A stretch of DNA of 64,000 bases from Ridgeia piscesae (taxonomy: Eukaryota > Annelida > Polychaeta > Sabellida > Siboglinidae): the NCBI GenBank assembly GCA_025642075.2, contig JAODUO010001350.1, positions 110,001-174,000 on the forward strand, read 5' to 3'. A model generated the notes under the pieces. It searched no databases. It saw only the letters and a program-made list of their open reading frames with translations, and was not told the origin of the DNA. The translations under genes and the position numbers were made by a program. Positions 10,269 through 20,632 of this stretch are shown piece after piece; position 1 is the first letter of the stretch, and each line of letters begins with the position of its first letter.

Positions 10269-13144
10269 CTTACTTACTTATGCCTGTTTGCTCGCTGGGA
10301 GCATAGGCCATCGACCAAGGAACGCCACCGTTTTCTGTCCGTGGCCATCTTCTCCATTTCTCTCCTGGTGTATCCCATCTCCTTCGTTTCTTTTTCCGTG
10401 TCTCTTTGCCAGGTGTTTCGTGGCCTACCTCTTCGTCTCTTCCCTGGGGGGTTCCATGTGATGGCTTGACGGGTGATGGTGTTTGGTGGTTTCCTGAGTG
10501 TATGTCCTATCCACCTCCATTTTCTCTTCTTTATTTCAGTTTCTATGGGTAGTTGCTTGGTAATTTTCCAGAGTGTAGTGTTGGATATCTTGTCTGTCCA
10601 CTTCAGGTGTAGGATTCTACGCAGGCATTTGTTGATGAAGGTCTGTATTCTTTTTAGTGTCTTCTGTGTACTTCGCCATGTCTCCGATCCATAGAGTAAA
10701 ACTGCCTTGACATTTGAATTGAATATTCTCAGTTTGGTGTTAGTTTTAATTTGTTTTGCTCTCCAAATTGTTCTCAACATGATGAATGCAACTCTTGCTT
10801 TCTGTATCCTTGCTTTGACGTCTTCTGCTGTGCCTCCATGTTTGTTGATTGTACTGCCCAGGTATGTGAATGAGTCTGTCTCTTCCAGTGGCTCTCCCTT
10901 CATTGTAATGGGGTTGTTGTTCTTTGTGTTGGCTTTCATAATCCTTGTCTTGCTTCTGTTGATGTTGAGTCCTAGCTGTGTTGACACTGTGTTTAGTTGC
11001 TCTGTTTTTTCCTGCATTTGTTGATGGCTATGTGAGAGGAGAGCGAGGTCATCCGCAAAGTCCAGGTCCTCCAACTGGCTCCAAGGTGTCCACTGGATCC
11101 CATTTCTTCTATATTTTGTAGTCTTTTTCATGATCCAGTCTATGGCGAGCAGGAATAAGAATGGTGACAGAAGACATCCTTGCCTCACTCCTGTCTTCCC
11201 CATGAAGGAGTCTGTAAGTTGTCCTGCATGAATGACCCTGCATGTCATATCTTCGTAACTATTTCTTATCAGAGATATAAGTTTATTCGGTATCCCGTAG
11301 TGCTGTAGAAGCTTCCACAGTGTATCTCTGTCGAGGCTATCAAATGCCTTCTCGTAGTCTACACAGTTTATGTACAGGGATGAGTCCCATTCCATGGATT
11401 GTTCAACAATGATTCGCAGTGTTGCTATTTGGTCGATGCATGATCTGTCTTTGCGGAAGCCAGCTTGGTGGTCTCTGAGCTTGGCATCCACCCCTGTCTT
11501 CAGTATGTCCAAGATGACTCTGTTGAGGACCTTTCCGGGTACTGATAGGAGCATTATCCCTCTGTAGTTATTACAATCTTGCATATCTCCTTTCTTTGGG
11601 AGCTTCACGAGGTATCCTTCTTTCCATTCAGTTGGTATTTCTTCTTGCTCCCATATCTTCCCCAATAGATCATGCAGTATCTCTGTGGAGGTCTCTATGT
11701 CAGCCTTGATTGCCTCGGCAGGAATTTTGTCTGGGCCTGAAGCTTTCCCTCTCTTCATGTGATGGATGGCTTTCTCAATCTCTGCCTTACTTGGTCTTTC
11801 GCAGTTTATCTGGAGTACTTCTTCAGCTGGTGTGATGTCTGGAGGGTTCTGGGGTGGTGGCCGGCTTAGCAGTTCTTCAAAATGTTCCCTCCATCTCTTC
11901 AACTGGTCTTCATCACTGGTAAGTACATTGCCATTCTTATCTTTGATAGGTCTGTCTGTACGCTTGTACTTTCCTGCTAATTTTCTTGTTATTTCATACA
12001 GTTGTTTCATGTTTCCTTGGGCTGATGCATCCTCTGCTTCCTTGGCTAGGTCTTCAATGAAGTTTGCCTTGTCTGTTTTTACGCTGTTCTTGACTGCTCT
12101 GTTTGCCTCTGTGTACTCTTCCTGTGCTGTTGCTTTTGCTGCTCTCGTTCGGCTGTTGTTAATTGCACCTTTCTTTTCCTTCCTCACTTGCACTTTGTTG
12201 AGAGTGTCTGCAGAAATCCAGTCTTTTTGTTGGTATTTCTTCTTTCCCAGAACTTCGCTGCATGTGCTGGTCCACATCTTCTTGATCTGTTGCCATTGTG
12301 TGTCTATGTCCATGTTTCCTTCGTCAAGAAGATCTTGTAGGGCTTCATATTTGTTTCTGACTGTAAGTCGGAAGGTCTCTGTTGTCAGCCTGTCCTTTAG
12401 GAAGTCCACATTGTACTGCGTTCTGGTGCTCTTCTTGACTTCTCTCTTCTTTAGCTTCATCTTCATTCTGGCCAGCACTAGATGGTGGTCTGAGGCTGCA
12501 TCTGCCCCTCTCTGCACTCTCACATCATGCATTGATCTTCTGAACTTTCGTCCTATGCAGATATGGTCTATTTGATTTTCTGTTCTGTGGTCTGGTGATA
12601 CCCAGGTTGCCTTATGAATCCTGCGATGCGGGAACATGCTGCCTCCGATGATCATGTTGTTAAATGCACAAAAGTCAGCCAACATCTCGCCATTTTCATT
12701 CATTTTGCCAAGTCCCTGTCTGCCCATGACTTCTTCGTACCCGCTGTTGTCTGATCCAATTTTGGCGTTCAAATCTCCCATGAGTATTGTCATGTCCTTC
12801 TCCTTCAGTTTGTCACACAATGTTTGCAGTTTGTTGTAAAAGTCCTCCTTTGTTTGCTCATCCTTGTCGTTTGTGGGTGCGTAGCACTGGATGATGTTGA
12901 GCTTGATGTTTTCTTTCTTTGTTTTGAACGAGGCATAGATGATCCTTGGTCCCGCCGCTTCCCAGCTAATGAGAGCATTCTGTGCCTCATGTGACAACAT
13001 GAAGGCCACGCCTTCTGTGTGATGTGCGTCTTCCTCTTCATGCCCCGAGTACAGTATCATTTCTCCCGTATTCAGTCTGACTTGCCCCGACTGTGTCCAC
13101 CTCGTTTCACATAGCCCTAATACTGTGATGTTGTAGGCCCGTCG
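10269..13144 (-). mobile_element. 5'-truncated APE-type non-LTR retrotransposon (LINE)
   Basis: A 2,876 bp insertion reading on the minus strand. Its 3' end (low coordinates) carries a short TAAGTAAGTAAG tail directly after the stop codon. Its 5' end is truncated inside the endonuclease domain. It is flanked by exact 12 bp direct repeats TTCGTAACGACA (10257-10268 and 13145-13156), the mark of target-primed reverse transcription. The single long frame and perfect target duplication indicate a recent insertion. Its RT and C-terminal zone (W-GH-LR, GKRRRGRPRNTW) resemble RTE-like elements common in marine invertebrates. Clade assignment by eye is tentative. Confidence 0.93.
10274..13144 (-). CDS. 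LINE polyprotein: endonuclease plus reverse transcriptase, N-terminus truncated
   Basis: This frame encodes the replication enzyme of the LINE. It is open for ~956 codons from the 5' truncation point at 13144 to the stop at 10274-10276. An ATG exists at 13060, but the frame clearly continues upstream with endonuclease sequence (GLCETRWTQSGQVRL), so that ATG is internal to the original protein. Counting from that ATG, the endonuclease carries GDLNAKIG near residue 96, WVSPDHRTENQIDHI near 153 and SDHHLV near 195. The reverse transcriptase runs from about residue 480 (NNYRGIMLLSVPGKV) through GVRQGCLLSP to the catalytic FADD near 667. A basic C-terminal tail with GKRRRGRPRNTW follows. No internal stop or frameshift is present. 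Only the first few dozen residues are missing, so this copy lacks its promoter and an intact endonuclease start. Confidence 0.93.
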   Translation of the reverse strand, partial: RRAYNITVLGLCETRWTQSGQVRLNTGEMILYSGHEEEDAHHTEGVAFMLSHEAQNALISWEAAGPRIIYASFKTKKENIKLNIIQCYAPTNDKDEQTKEDFYNKLQTLCDKLKEKDMTILMGDLNAKIGSDNSGYEEVMGRQGLGKMNENGEMLADFCAFNNMIIGGSMFPHRRIHKATWVSPDHRTENQIDHICIGRKFRRSMHDVRVQRGADAASDHHLVLARMKMKLKKREVKKSTRTQYNVDFLKDRLTTETFRLTVRNKYEALQDLLDEGNMDIDTQWQQIKKMWTSTCSEVLGKKKYQQKDWISADTLNKVQVRKEKKGAINNSRTRAAKATAQEEYTEANRAVKNSVKTDKANFIEDLAKEAEDASAQGNMKQLYEITRKLAGKYKRTDRPIKDKNGNVLTSDEDQLKRWREHFEELLSRPPPQNPPDITPAEEVLQINCERPSKAEIEKAIHHMKRGKASGPDKIPAEAIKADIETSTEILHDLLGKIWEQEEIPTEWKEGYLVKLPKKGDMQDCNNYRGIMLLSVPGKVLNRVILDILKTGVDAKLRDHQAGFRKDRSCIDQIATLRIIVEQSMEWDSSLYINCVDYEKAFDSLDRDTLWKLLQHYGIPNKLISLIRNSYEDMTCRVIHAGQLTDSFMGKTGVRQGCLLSPFLFLLAIDWIMKKTTKYRRNGIQWTPWSQLEDLDFADDLALLSHSHQQMQEKTEQLNTVSTQLGLNINRSKTRIMKANTKNNNPITMKGEPLEETDSFTYLGSTINKHGGTAEDVKARIQKARVAFIMLRTIWRAKQIKTNTKLRIFNSNVKAVLLYGSETWRSTQKTLKRIQTFINKCLRRILHLKWTDKISNTTLWKITKQLPIETEIKKRKWRWIGHTLRKPPNTITRQAITWNPPGKRRRGRPRNTWQRDTEKETKEMGYTRREMEKMATDRKRWRSLVDGLCSQRANRHK

Positions 13145-13156
13145 TTCGTAACGACA

Positions 13157-14230
13157 ACCGCTGTCGAAAGTGTGAGCGCGGGGAGGAGAAGACAGGAAAT
13201 CGATATTGCTTTGCCTTTTCTAAATTATTAATATCGAGCTAACATCACTTTACTCACACCTACATCACACTACAAGTCAACAACACCGCGCAGCAAACTG
13301 ACAGAACTGTCGACGACACGGAATGTCGAGAGGCTTCGTCCTTCGTTCATATAATCCATGCAGCTCCTTCTGGGGCTAACATAGGAGTTTGTGCGGTGCG
13401 CAATGCTAAAGGTGCATGAAGATGAAAGTGAAGTTAGAAGAACAATAAGAACAACAGAACTGAACACGTGCGGTTAACTGTGTAGATAAGTGTAATAATT
13501 TGTGCAGATTAAAAACAGTTTGCTGTGTCTTTTTTTGGCTATAATCTGGTGAGGTGGGCTGGATCAACAAGGTGGATGGTACTGAGGGCTTGTTGGAATG
13601 GGTGTAGTGTTGGTATGCTTATGACTTCTGTCCAAGGCACTAATGACTCTTGGATAGAATGAATATGCATATGTATTGATGCGTGCGTGGATTTGTATGT
13701 ACTTGTTTGAATTGCTGTTTCGTGTACAGGAGCATGGGGTTATGATGTGTTGTGGTAACATAACTGGGGTTCTGTTGTATCTTGTAAAAGAAGGTGAGTT
13801 GGTGTTGTATTTGTCGTGTTTCAAGTGTTTCCCAGCCCAGTTTATTAATCAGTTTTGTAGTGATGGGGAATGCAACCAGTGTTACATCGTTTTCGGTACG
13901 AATACATCTTTCTGGCTATAAAAAACGTTATTATTTATGTACCTATATTTGTCAAGTCAATTATGGAAATATGAAGCGATGATTTTTGTGTGCGCAGAAT
14001 GTAATCTCTTTTGCGACATTCTATAGGACTATGATAACAACTTTTCCTACCTATGATTCGTCGCTTGGGCAAACTCGACGACCACTCTAGGCCTATGCAT
14101 GTATAAAGAACCCTATGTTGGAAGTTCTTATATCTTCGGATACTGCCCGAAGTAAATATGTGTCTTTAATTTCAATTACCTCGTGAAGTGAATAACGAAA
14201 ATGCATCAGCTACCATCACTGCGGTGTTCA
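13157..14230. other. unassigned sequence
   Basis: No recognisable gene. Open frames of 60-86 codons near 13270-13982 lack motifs. Confidence 0.4.
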
Positions 14231-14462
14231 GTCCGGTCCGGTCCGGTCCGGTCCGGTCCGGTCCGGTCCGGTCCGGTCCGGTCCGGTCCGGTCCGGTCCG
14301 GTCCGGTCCGGTCCGGTCGGTCGGTCCGGTCCGGTCCGGTCCGGTCCGGTCCGGTCCGGTCCGGTCCGGTCCGGTCGGTCCGGTCCGGTCCGGTCCGGTC
14401 GGTCGGTCCGGTCCGGTCCGGTCCGGTCCGGTCCGGTCCGGTCCGGTCCGGTCCGGTCCGGT
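14231..14462. repeat. (CCGGT)n pentanucleotide array
   Basis: About 46 CCGGT units with four-base (CGGT) slips near 14317-14325, 14374-14379 and 14398-14407. The 5-base period leaves several frames open (Ser-Gly-Pro-Val-Arg), which are artefacts. Confidence 0.97.
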
Positions 14463-14573
14463 TGTGTCTGCGATATTACAACTAACAATCGTTGTTTCTT
14501 GAGCATCGCGACTAAAACTACATTTATGTGTAAGTGTAACGTAATGCCACCGAACACTAAAGGAAGCTATTCA

Positions 14574-14696
14574 GTTTAACAAGATTTAACAAGATTTAAC
14601 AAGATTTAACAAGATTTAACAAGATTTAACAAGATTTAACAAGATTTAACAAGATTTAACAAGATTTAACAAGATTTAACAAGATTTAACAAGATT
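14574..14696 (-). repeat. decamer tail repeat of the CR1-like LINE
   Basis: About 12 copies of AAGATTTAAC on the plus strand (GTTAAATCTT in element orientation) abut the 3' hairpin of the LINE at 14697-14724. This fits the short tandem tails that end many CR1/L2 elements. The tail is unusually long. Confidence 0.85.
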
Positions 14697-14724
14697 GCCA
14701 CCTAGAGATTCAACTCTAGATGGC
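14697..14724 (-). other. 3'-terminal hairpin of the CR1-like LINE
   Basis: Plus-strand GCCACCTAGAG (14697-14707) pairs with CTCTAGATGGC (14714-14724) around a 6-base loop, with one non-Watson-Crick position. Its place directly before the tandem tail matches the stem-loop that LINE reverse transcriptases recognise in related elements. That role is inferred from the family. Confidence 0.7.
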
Positions 14725-14731
14725 AGGTGGA

Positions 14732-15866
14732 CTAGGAAGCCATTTGGCTTCTCTTTGAATTTCTAATTTCAGCTGTAGCTTGATTAAGTGCTTCTTTATA
14801 AATGCTATAGTCTTCTTCACTTCCGGTATGTCTATATGTCTTCCACATCATTTGCTTGTACTTGATTTTTCTAATGGCTTCCTTCGATAAGTGTTTCTTC
14901 TTTGACCGTTTCCCCTGTTTTTTCAAGGGGACAAATTTGTCAACGACGCAGTCAATTTCACTCTTTAAAATATTCCAGCATTCTGTTGCTGTCTTATTCT
15001 TCAGTGTGTTATTCCAGTCTATCTTTGCTAAATATTCCCTCATGTCCTTATATCTTCCTTTGTGAAAATTGTTCCTGTACCTTATTTTTCTATTCCGTTC
15101 TCCCTTTACTTTGATGATAAAATGTATCTGGTTGTGATCACTACACCCCAGTGGCTCACATATCTTGACATTATCAACAAATTCATTCTGTGAGCTCAAT
15201 ACTATGTCTAACACGTTCTCGCCCCTGGTTGCTTCTAACACATGTTGAGAAAGGAAACTATCTTGTACTAAATTTAAAAACTCTTGATCCTCTCTCCCGG
15301 TACTCTGTAGAGATGTCCACTGTATATGCCCATGGTTAAAATCCCCCATAATAATACAGTCCCGTTTACTCACTTCTTCGTTATGTATTTTTTTCATTCT
15401 CTTCCATGCTTATGTTTGGACTCCGATACACTAACCCAACAGTTAATGTTGAGTTTCCTGTAACTATGTTACACCAGACAGCTTCTTCACATTCTGCTTC
15501 TTTTTCTAATTTTATTTCATAAGCTTGGATGGATTCTTTAATATATAAAATAACTCCGCCTCCCCTTCTTCCTAATCTATCTTTCCTAAACATTACATAT
15601 CCTGTCATTCCTAATTCGGCATCTGATATATCGGGTGTGGCCCAAGATTCAGTTATACCTATTATGTGAGGGTCAATATCTTCTACCATAATGTTTAGTT
15701 CATTTATTTTGTTTACTATGCTCCTTGCATTTAAACAAACACATTTATAACCAAAAGGGCTTTCCAGGCTGTTCTTTGCTGATGTCTTTTTGCTATCTTT
15801 ATCTATGCCTCTAGTATTTGGCTTCTCTGTGTATCCCCCCTGCGAAACTAGTTTAAAAAGTTGCAA
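14732..15866 (-). pseudogene. LINE ORF2 remnant: APE endonuclease, no RT
   Basis: The frame opens at about 15866, overlapping the end of ORF1. It carries endonuclease signatures in order: LNARSIVNKINEL, GITESWATP, RRGGGVILYIK, GDFNHGHIQW and GCSDHNQIHF. The frame is broken at 15388-15394, where a 7-base T run (A in sense) is one base too long. Reading resumes in the next frame immediately after. The protein ends at 14732 after the linker that normally precedes the reverse transcriptase (NSKRSQMAS, then stop). No ATG lies near the start, so initiation in the parent element probably used overlap with ORF1. It cannot encode a working retrotransposase. Confidence 0.85.
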
Positions 15867-16894
15867 CCTGTTCCATTATTCATCGATCGAAGAAGGTTCT
15901 CGGAGAACACTGCTGCGCCCTTTCCGCTTAGATGGAAGCCATCTCTCATAAACATGTCTTCTTTACCAACAAAATATCCCCACAAATCTACAAATCCAAC
16001 TCCTTCTTCTTCACACATCTGCTCTAATAGTCCGTTAATTGCCATCCTCTTGCAATTTCTAAATGTTGTTCCCCTTCCCCTCATCACTGGCAAGATTCCT
16101 GAGAGTATGATCTGTTCAACTCTCGTTTTCTTCAGTGTCTCTACCAACTCTCTGTATCTCTTTACTATCCTGGTTGTTCCATCCCTGTCTGCATTGTTCG
16201 TCCCTACATGTACTAATATAGAACCCCTTGGCCATGCCCCAATACGTTCTCTACCCGTTCAGTCACATGCTCTATCCTAGCCCCCGGAAGACAAACAACA
16301 ACGTCTTCTTTGCTTAATGTCCTGTCTGTCTTTCGCAAAATGGAGTCTCCCATAAATACCCTTTCTGTTCTCAATGCCCCCTCGATCACTGCCTCAGAGT
16401 AGCTCCTCCGTTTTGCATCTGCCTGGTTGCTGACTTTTCCCCCTGCCGCTTGCTCTGTTGTTCCTTTCTTTCCGGTCTCTTTTCTTCCTGTCATCGTCCT
16501 TGTTATTGACTTCCGTTTGGTCACATCACCTCTCACTTCCTTTCTTCCATTCGTCTTACCTCCTGTCGCATCTACTTCTCTCATCTCCTGTCCCCTTGTC
16601 CCTCCCTCCTTCTCTACTGTCACTTTCTCCCCTGTCACCTTCCTGCATGTCATGTTTCCTGTTGTTCTTTCTCCATTTGTTGTCCTTGCAATCACCCTCC
16701 CTCCACTCTGCATCCCCTTCACAATATCCGTTAGCCTAGCTAACTCTGCTGTCAGACAGTCCACTTTCCAACACCCTAAACATTGGAACGTAAACCCTTC
16801 CTCCGTTGTCTCTGACCAAGTTTTTCCGCACCCCGATACGGCAAAATCCACCAAGCTGTGGCCTTGCCTTCACTTGCCGCTTGCCAGGTGCCAT
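15848..16894 (-). pseudogene. LINE ORF1 remnant: Cys-rich motif plus SGNH esterase
   Basis: A likely ATG lies at 16892-16894 (start MAPGKRQ). A frame change is needed near 16855 to enter the Cys-rich stretch CGKTW...FQCLGCW, a PHD-like knuckle. A long basic, low-complexity region follows. The esterase domain then begins with FMGDSILRKTD (nucleophile-Ser block). A second one-base shift near 16224 separates this from HVGTNNADRD and the final VDLWGYF...MRDGFHLSGKGA block holding the catalytic Asp-His pair. PHD-plus-esterase ORF1 proteins are characteristic of CR1/L2 elements. The protein would act as the RNA-binding or accessory partner of ORF2, but the frameshifts disable it here. Confidence 0.82.
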
Positions 16895-16927
16895 ATTACG
16901 ATTTGTCAAAATCAACTCTTAGTTTAA

Positions 16928-18814
16928 ACCAACTTAGTCTTTAGAAAGACTGTTTGTTTATTGTGTACAGCAACTGCAGCACACTTTATGTTATAAACAA
17001 CTTACTACCTATGCTACCATGAACAATAAGTTTAGTCTGTACTGGTACCGTTCCTAGCGGAAACGTTGGACACTACCTATATAAACAAACAAGGGTTTCC
17101 TACTAAAACGCTTGTTTATTTTTAATAACAATGATACCTATTCACAGTTTTATCTTACATATTTAGTTGTTACTCTTATTGCTTTATCTCTTATATTCTA
17201 TATCAAATAAAGATATTTGCTCAATCTTGTTTACAATTTGTCGAAGCCTAGATTACCCTTTTATCACCCACTATACTAATCTGTTCAACAATACTGTTAA
17301 CTAACAAACTTTAACCAAAACTACTACTCAATATATGTCCAGTACCACTTTATGAATAACCTTAACACAAGAATAATACTTATCAATCGATATTTCCGCT
17401 TGTTTTTCAAATTTTATACACCACCAATTTCAAACCTCTACATCCACCAATTTTCCCGCTCAATTTGAACCTGAGTATAACGACTAATAATAATGTGATC
17501 GTTTTGTAAGCCAGCGCTGTTGTGTACGGGCTACCCCCTAGCTAACATGGCGATAGTTGATTGCCATGCTAACTAGCGGTAGCGACTGAAAAGAAGAACA
17601 CAGGCTCGTCTACAGCGTAGATTTTAATTCCTGGTCGTCATCTCACGTACAAATGCAGCCGGTGTTGAAAGAACATGCCAGTCCTAATTTGGCCTTCTAT
17701 TTATACTATTAGTAGTCCTGCTCTCCATGCTGGTCGTCACGTACACAATTACGACATATATTTCCTTTGATGTCACTGGTTTAAATTTATAGGTGCACAT
17801 CGTATTATGTGCAAGCTAAGTTTGGTTTCTCAGATGAAATACGAGTTACAGGAATCAGACATATGGTTTGAATATCGAACAGGGTCAAGATGACTGGCAT
17901 ATTTGAACTGAGTGTGAGGAGGATCGACCAGCGCAGGGAACATTAATCGAAGTACTCAATAGAAGATGTCACTCTTCTACGAAGTACAACAAAAGGACTG
18001 CGACCTGTGTCTGGACATCGGCCCCACACCTTTACCTTGAACGTTACTCATTAATTACCTACCTACACGCTGTATGTATCTACTATATATATATATAATA
18101 ATAATAACAATACAAATTAACGTCTACCACTAACTAACACGGTGGCGGGCAAGGAATATTCACCACGAGACTATCAATGAAGTTGACCAGGTATATTTCT
18201 TCTCTCTGCGGATTCGAACTGTTGGCAAATTCGTCCATTCGGCTGTAGAGATGCGTGTATGTAAGATTGTGCCGATGTCGACACAGGACTGAGCGTTCTT
18301 TGCAGTGATTGCAGAATGACAGCTACTGCTAAATCATTTCCACAAAACGTCGACCTGGTGTTTGAATGAACAGTTGTGCCAAAGGTGCAGGGCTTAGAGA
18401 GGTATTATGGACTGGTTGTGTTTTGGCGTTACAACTTAATAACTTCAGGAGCAATATTTAACATACGTTTAACATAATCGTATTTATTCAACACATCTAT
18501 ACTTGTGTGTGTGTGGGGGGGGGTGTGAACCGTATACAAGTACTACACTTCTGTTCACCTCCTTTCAACCAACATTCATGGTTACTTTTTTATATGTTGC
18601 AAATATTGTATTTATAATAAGGGATTGTGTAGTTCTTAATTGTTGTGGTGGGAAATAAACAAATTACTTATTTACTTACCATGTTATAAATGCAGCCAGC
18701 TCGCAGTTGTGATTTCTATATATTATCTGAGTTCAGAGTGCACCGCTGGGCATATATACAATTCAGTGTCAACGCAACTGATGAAACCAAATGACTGATA
18801 CGCCAACAATTCAC
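16928..18814. other. intergenic sequence, no gene recognised
   Basis: About 1.9 kb without a long open frame. It holds a short ATA/AAT-rich run near 18085-18110 and a GT run ending in nine G near 18507-18524. A possible LINE 3' end (GGTGGGAAATAAACAAATTA, then TTATTTACTTAC) lies at about 18640-18680. Confidence 0.45.
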
Positions 18815-19312
18815 AAGCAATCACACGTGAAATTTATTTTCAAATGAAATAAATAAATAAAACGTCAGCTACATTACGGATACATCAAATACGTCATTTA
18901 TGTATAAACTAAATTGTCTTGGTTTATATACATATCTATAATATTTCTTCAAGTCGTAGCAGCGTCCGCACGTATAGGTTTGAAGTCGGCTGTGTTAATA
19001 ACGTTTGTACAATTGCAAATAAATCTTGCTATGTTTGTGCTCATCAAGCGCAACCAGCAGTATTGACACGGGTACACAATACACAAACAATAAATGCAGT
19101 TTCCGCTTCAGCTACCCTCCATCACCCGGCCAAGCGCACCCTCTGTTACCCTACTCATAGTCTCCGTCACCCTTGGCCCATGCAACATTATAATAAAATT
19201 CCTGATAAAATTCAATAAATATCTAAAACGGCGACGCCGACATATTCCAGCGTCATATTAAATCTCCACAGACAAAACATAAAACGTGTCCAACCTCCCT
19301 CCGCGTTACATA
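18815..19312 (-). other. probable 3' UTR of the SRCIN1/KIAA1217-like gene
   Basis: The stretch follows the stop codon at 19313-19315 on the minus strand. TTTATT at 18833-18838 reads as AATAAA in the sense of the gene, which would give a 3' UTR of about 0.5 kb. The end is inferred only from this signal. Confidence 0.45.
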
Positions 19313-20632
19313 TTAATATATTTCCGTCTCTCCGTATTTCGTAATAGTCTTAACAATAACACCCATCATTTGACTATCGTCCGCTCCTCGCTGCGTCGTC
19401 TCCCACTCCGCCATTGTTCCGGAACCACCGTTCGCCATGCCACCCGATGCATTGTGGGCATTTCCCATCAGCGTGCTCGTCTTGCGTTCGGGGGGCGGAG
19501 GCGGCAATCGCTTGGTGCCGTTGGGCGACGACACCTCCTCGGGGATGGTTCCGTTGGACGAGACCATCTTGAGGCGTTGCCGTAGCGCGGCTACGCCCAC
19601 CTGCGAGTCTGCGCTTGTCGAACTCTCGCTGTCGCTCGTCGACAATTCCGCCGACGAGTTCTCGGCATTCCGAACGACCTCGGCCGCGTTCAGCTTCTGC
19701 TCCTGCAGGTCCGGCCGGTTGATGTCGGAGAAGATGCCGGCCGCCAGATCCTGCTGGAATTTCGTCAGCGGCCTGCGCGGCTTCGGTGGAGACATCAGCA
19801 CGATCTGTTTCGTCGGCGAAGCGCACACCCTCGCCCCGGCAGGAGAGCCAGATGCGGATGTCCGGGGTGACTGCGGCGGCTCGATGGTCTTCTTCGTGTT
19901 GACTTCCCACTTTGACATTTTCTCGACGTTCTCGTACAGTGGGTGATGCTGCACGACGGGGCTGTGTCGTGGCGACTGCGACTGGTAGGCGACGACGCGA
20001 CTGCTCTTACGTGGCGGCGGCGGGGGTGCCACCTTCCGTGCGGCATGGTCGCGAGTCGGACTGCGGATCTCCGTGACGGCCGAGCTGAAGGTGACGTGCC
20101 CTTTGCCCGCCGTCGACGCCCCGGCCGGTGGCGGTAGCGGCGGCTTGTTCGGCGAGCTGAGTATCGGGGAGAGGTTCGCCGACTGCATGCTTGTCTTCGA
20201 CGGACTCGACATGACGGACGACGTGAGGAAGCACGGAGAGTGCTGCTGGCGGTCGTTCGCCGATGTTGTCACGCCACCGGAACCCGTCGTCATCGACCCC
20301 GATGAACCGGATGTTGGCGACATGTGGGAAAACAGCGGCGATGACCGTGGCGGTTTTGGCGGACTCGGGAGGTCCCGGCCGCGCTCACCGTCGCGCAGAT
20401 TGTTCTGCCTTGCCGAATTCGATGGCATGACTTTTGACCCGTGAGTGACCTCCTTCTTGACGCCTCTCTTGCTGTAGAGGTCGCTGAGGGCCTCCTCGGC
20501 ACGCTGTTCGTTCTCGGCCGCGTACTTTGTCTCCCGCAGTTGACGCTGAGCCAGTTCCAGGGACTTCTCAAAGCGCAGAGTCTCCGTGCTGTTCGTCATC
20601 TTTTTGAGCCGCTCCCTCGACTCTGCCGCATT
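19313..20632 (-). CDS. SRCIN1/KIAA1217: SRCIN1/KIAA1217-like terminal exon M (coiled coil and Pro-rich tail)
   Basis: The 1,320 bp last coding exon enters in phase 0 at NAAESRERLKKM (acceptor TTTGTTTGGCAG) and ends KYGETEIY at the TAA. Residues 1-60 form a charged helix (RFEKSLELAQRQLRE), like the FEKLLEEAQANI segment of vertebrate members. The rest is disordered with Pro runs APPPPPRKSS and LPPPPPERK, plausible SH3 ligands as known for p140Cap, and a tyrosine motif HPLYENV. It is markedly richer in CpG than the introns. Long open frames on the plus strand here are shadows. Confidence 0.93.
   Translation of the reverse strand, partial: NAAESRERLKKMTNSTETLRFEKSLELAQRQLRETKYAAENEQRAEEALSDLYSKRGVKKEVTHGSKVMPSNSARQNNLRDGERGRDLPSPPKPPRSSPLFSHMSPTSGSSGSMTTGSGGVTTSANDRQQHSPCFLTSSVMSSPSKTSMQSANLSPILSSPNKPPLPPPAGASTAGKGHVTFSSAVTEIRSPTRDHAARKVAPPPPPRKSSRVVAYQSQSPRHSPVVQHHPLYENVEKMSKWEVNTKKTIEPPQSPRTSASGSPAGARVCASPTKQIVLMSPPKPRRPLTKFQQDLAAGIFSDINRPDLQEQKLNAAEVVRNAENSSAELSTSDSESSTSADSQVGVAALRQRLKMVSSNGTIPEEVSSPNGTKRLPPPPPERKTSTLMGNAHNASGGMANGGSGTMAEWETTQRGADDSQMMGVIVKTITKYGETEIY

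Larger units (their letters stand above)
14574..16927 (-). mobile_element. CR1/L2-like LINE lacking reverse transcriptase
   Basis: In element orientation (minus strand) the order is ORF1 with a Cys-rich motif and an SGNH-esterase domain, an overlapping ORF2 start, an APE endonuclease domain, a stop, a terminal hairpin, then decamer repeats. The whole reverse transcriptase region is absent between the endonuclease and the 3' end. Ordinary LINE loss is 5' truncation, so an internal deletion with both ends kept is unusual. At least two one-base indels break the frames. The 5' boundary near 16927 is approximate and no target duplication was identified. Confidence 0.8.
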
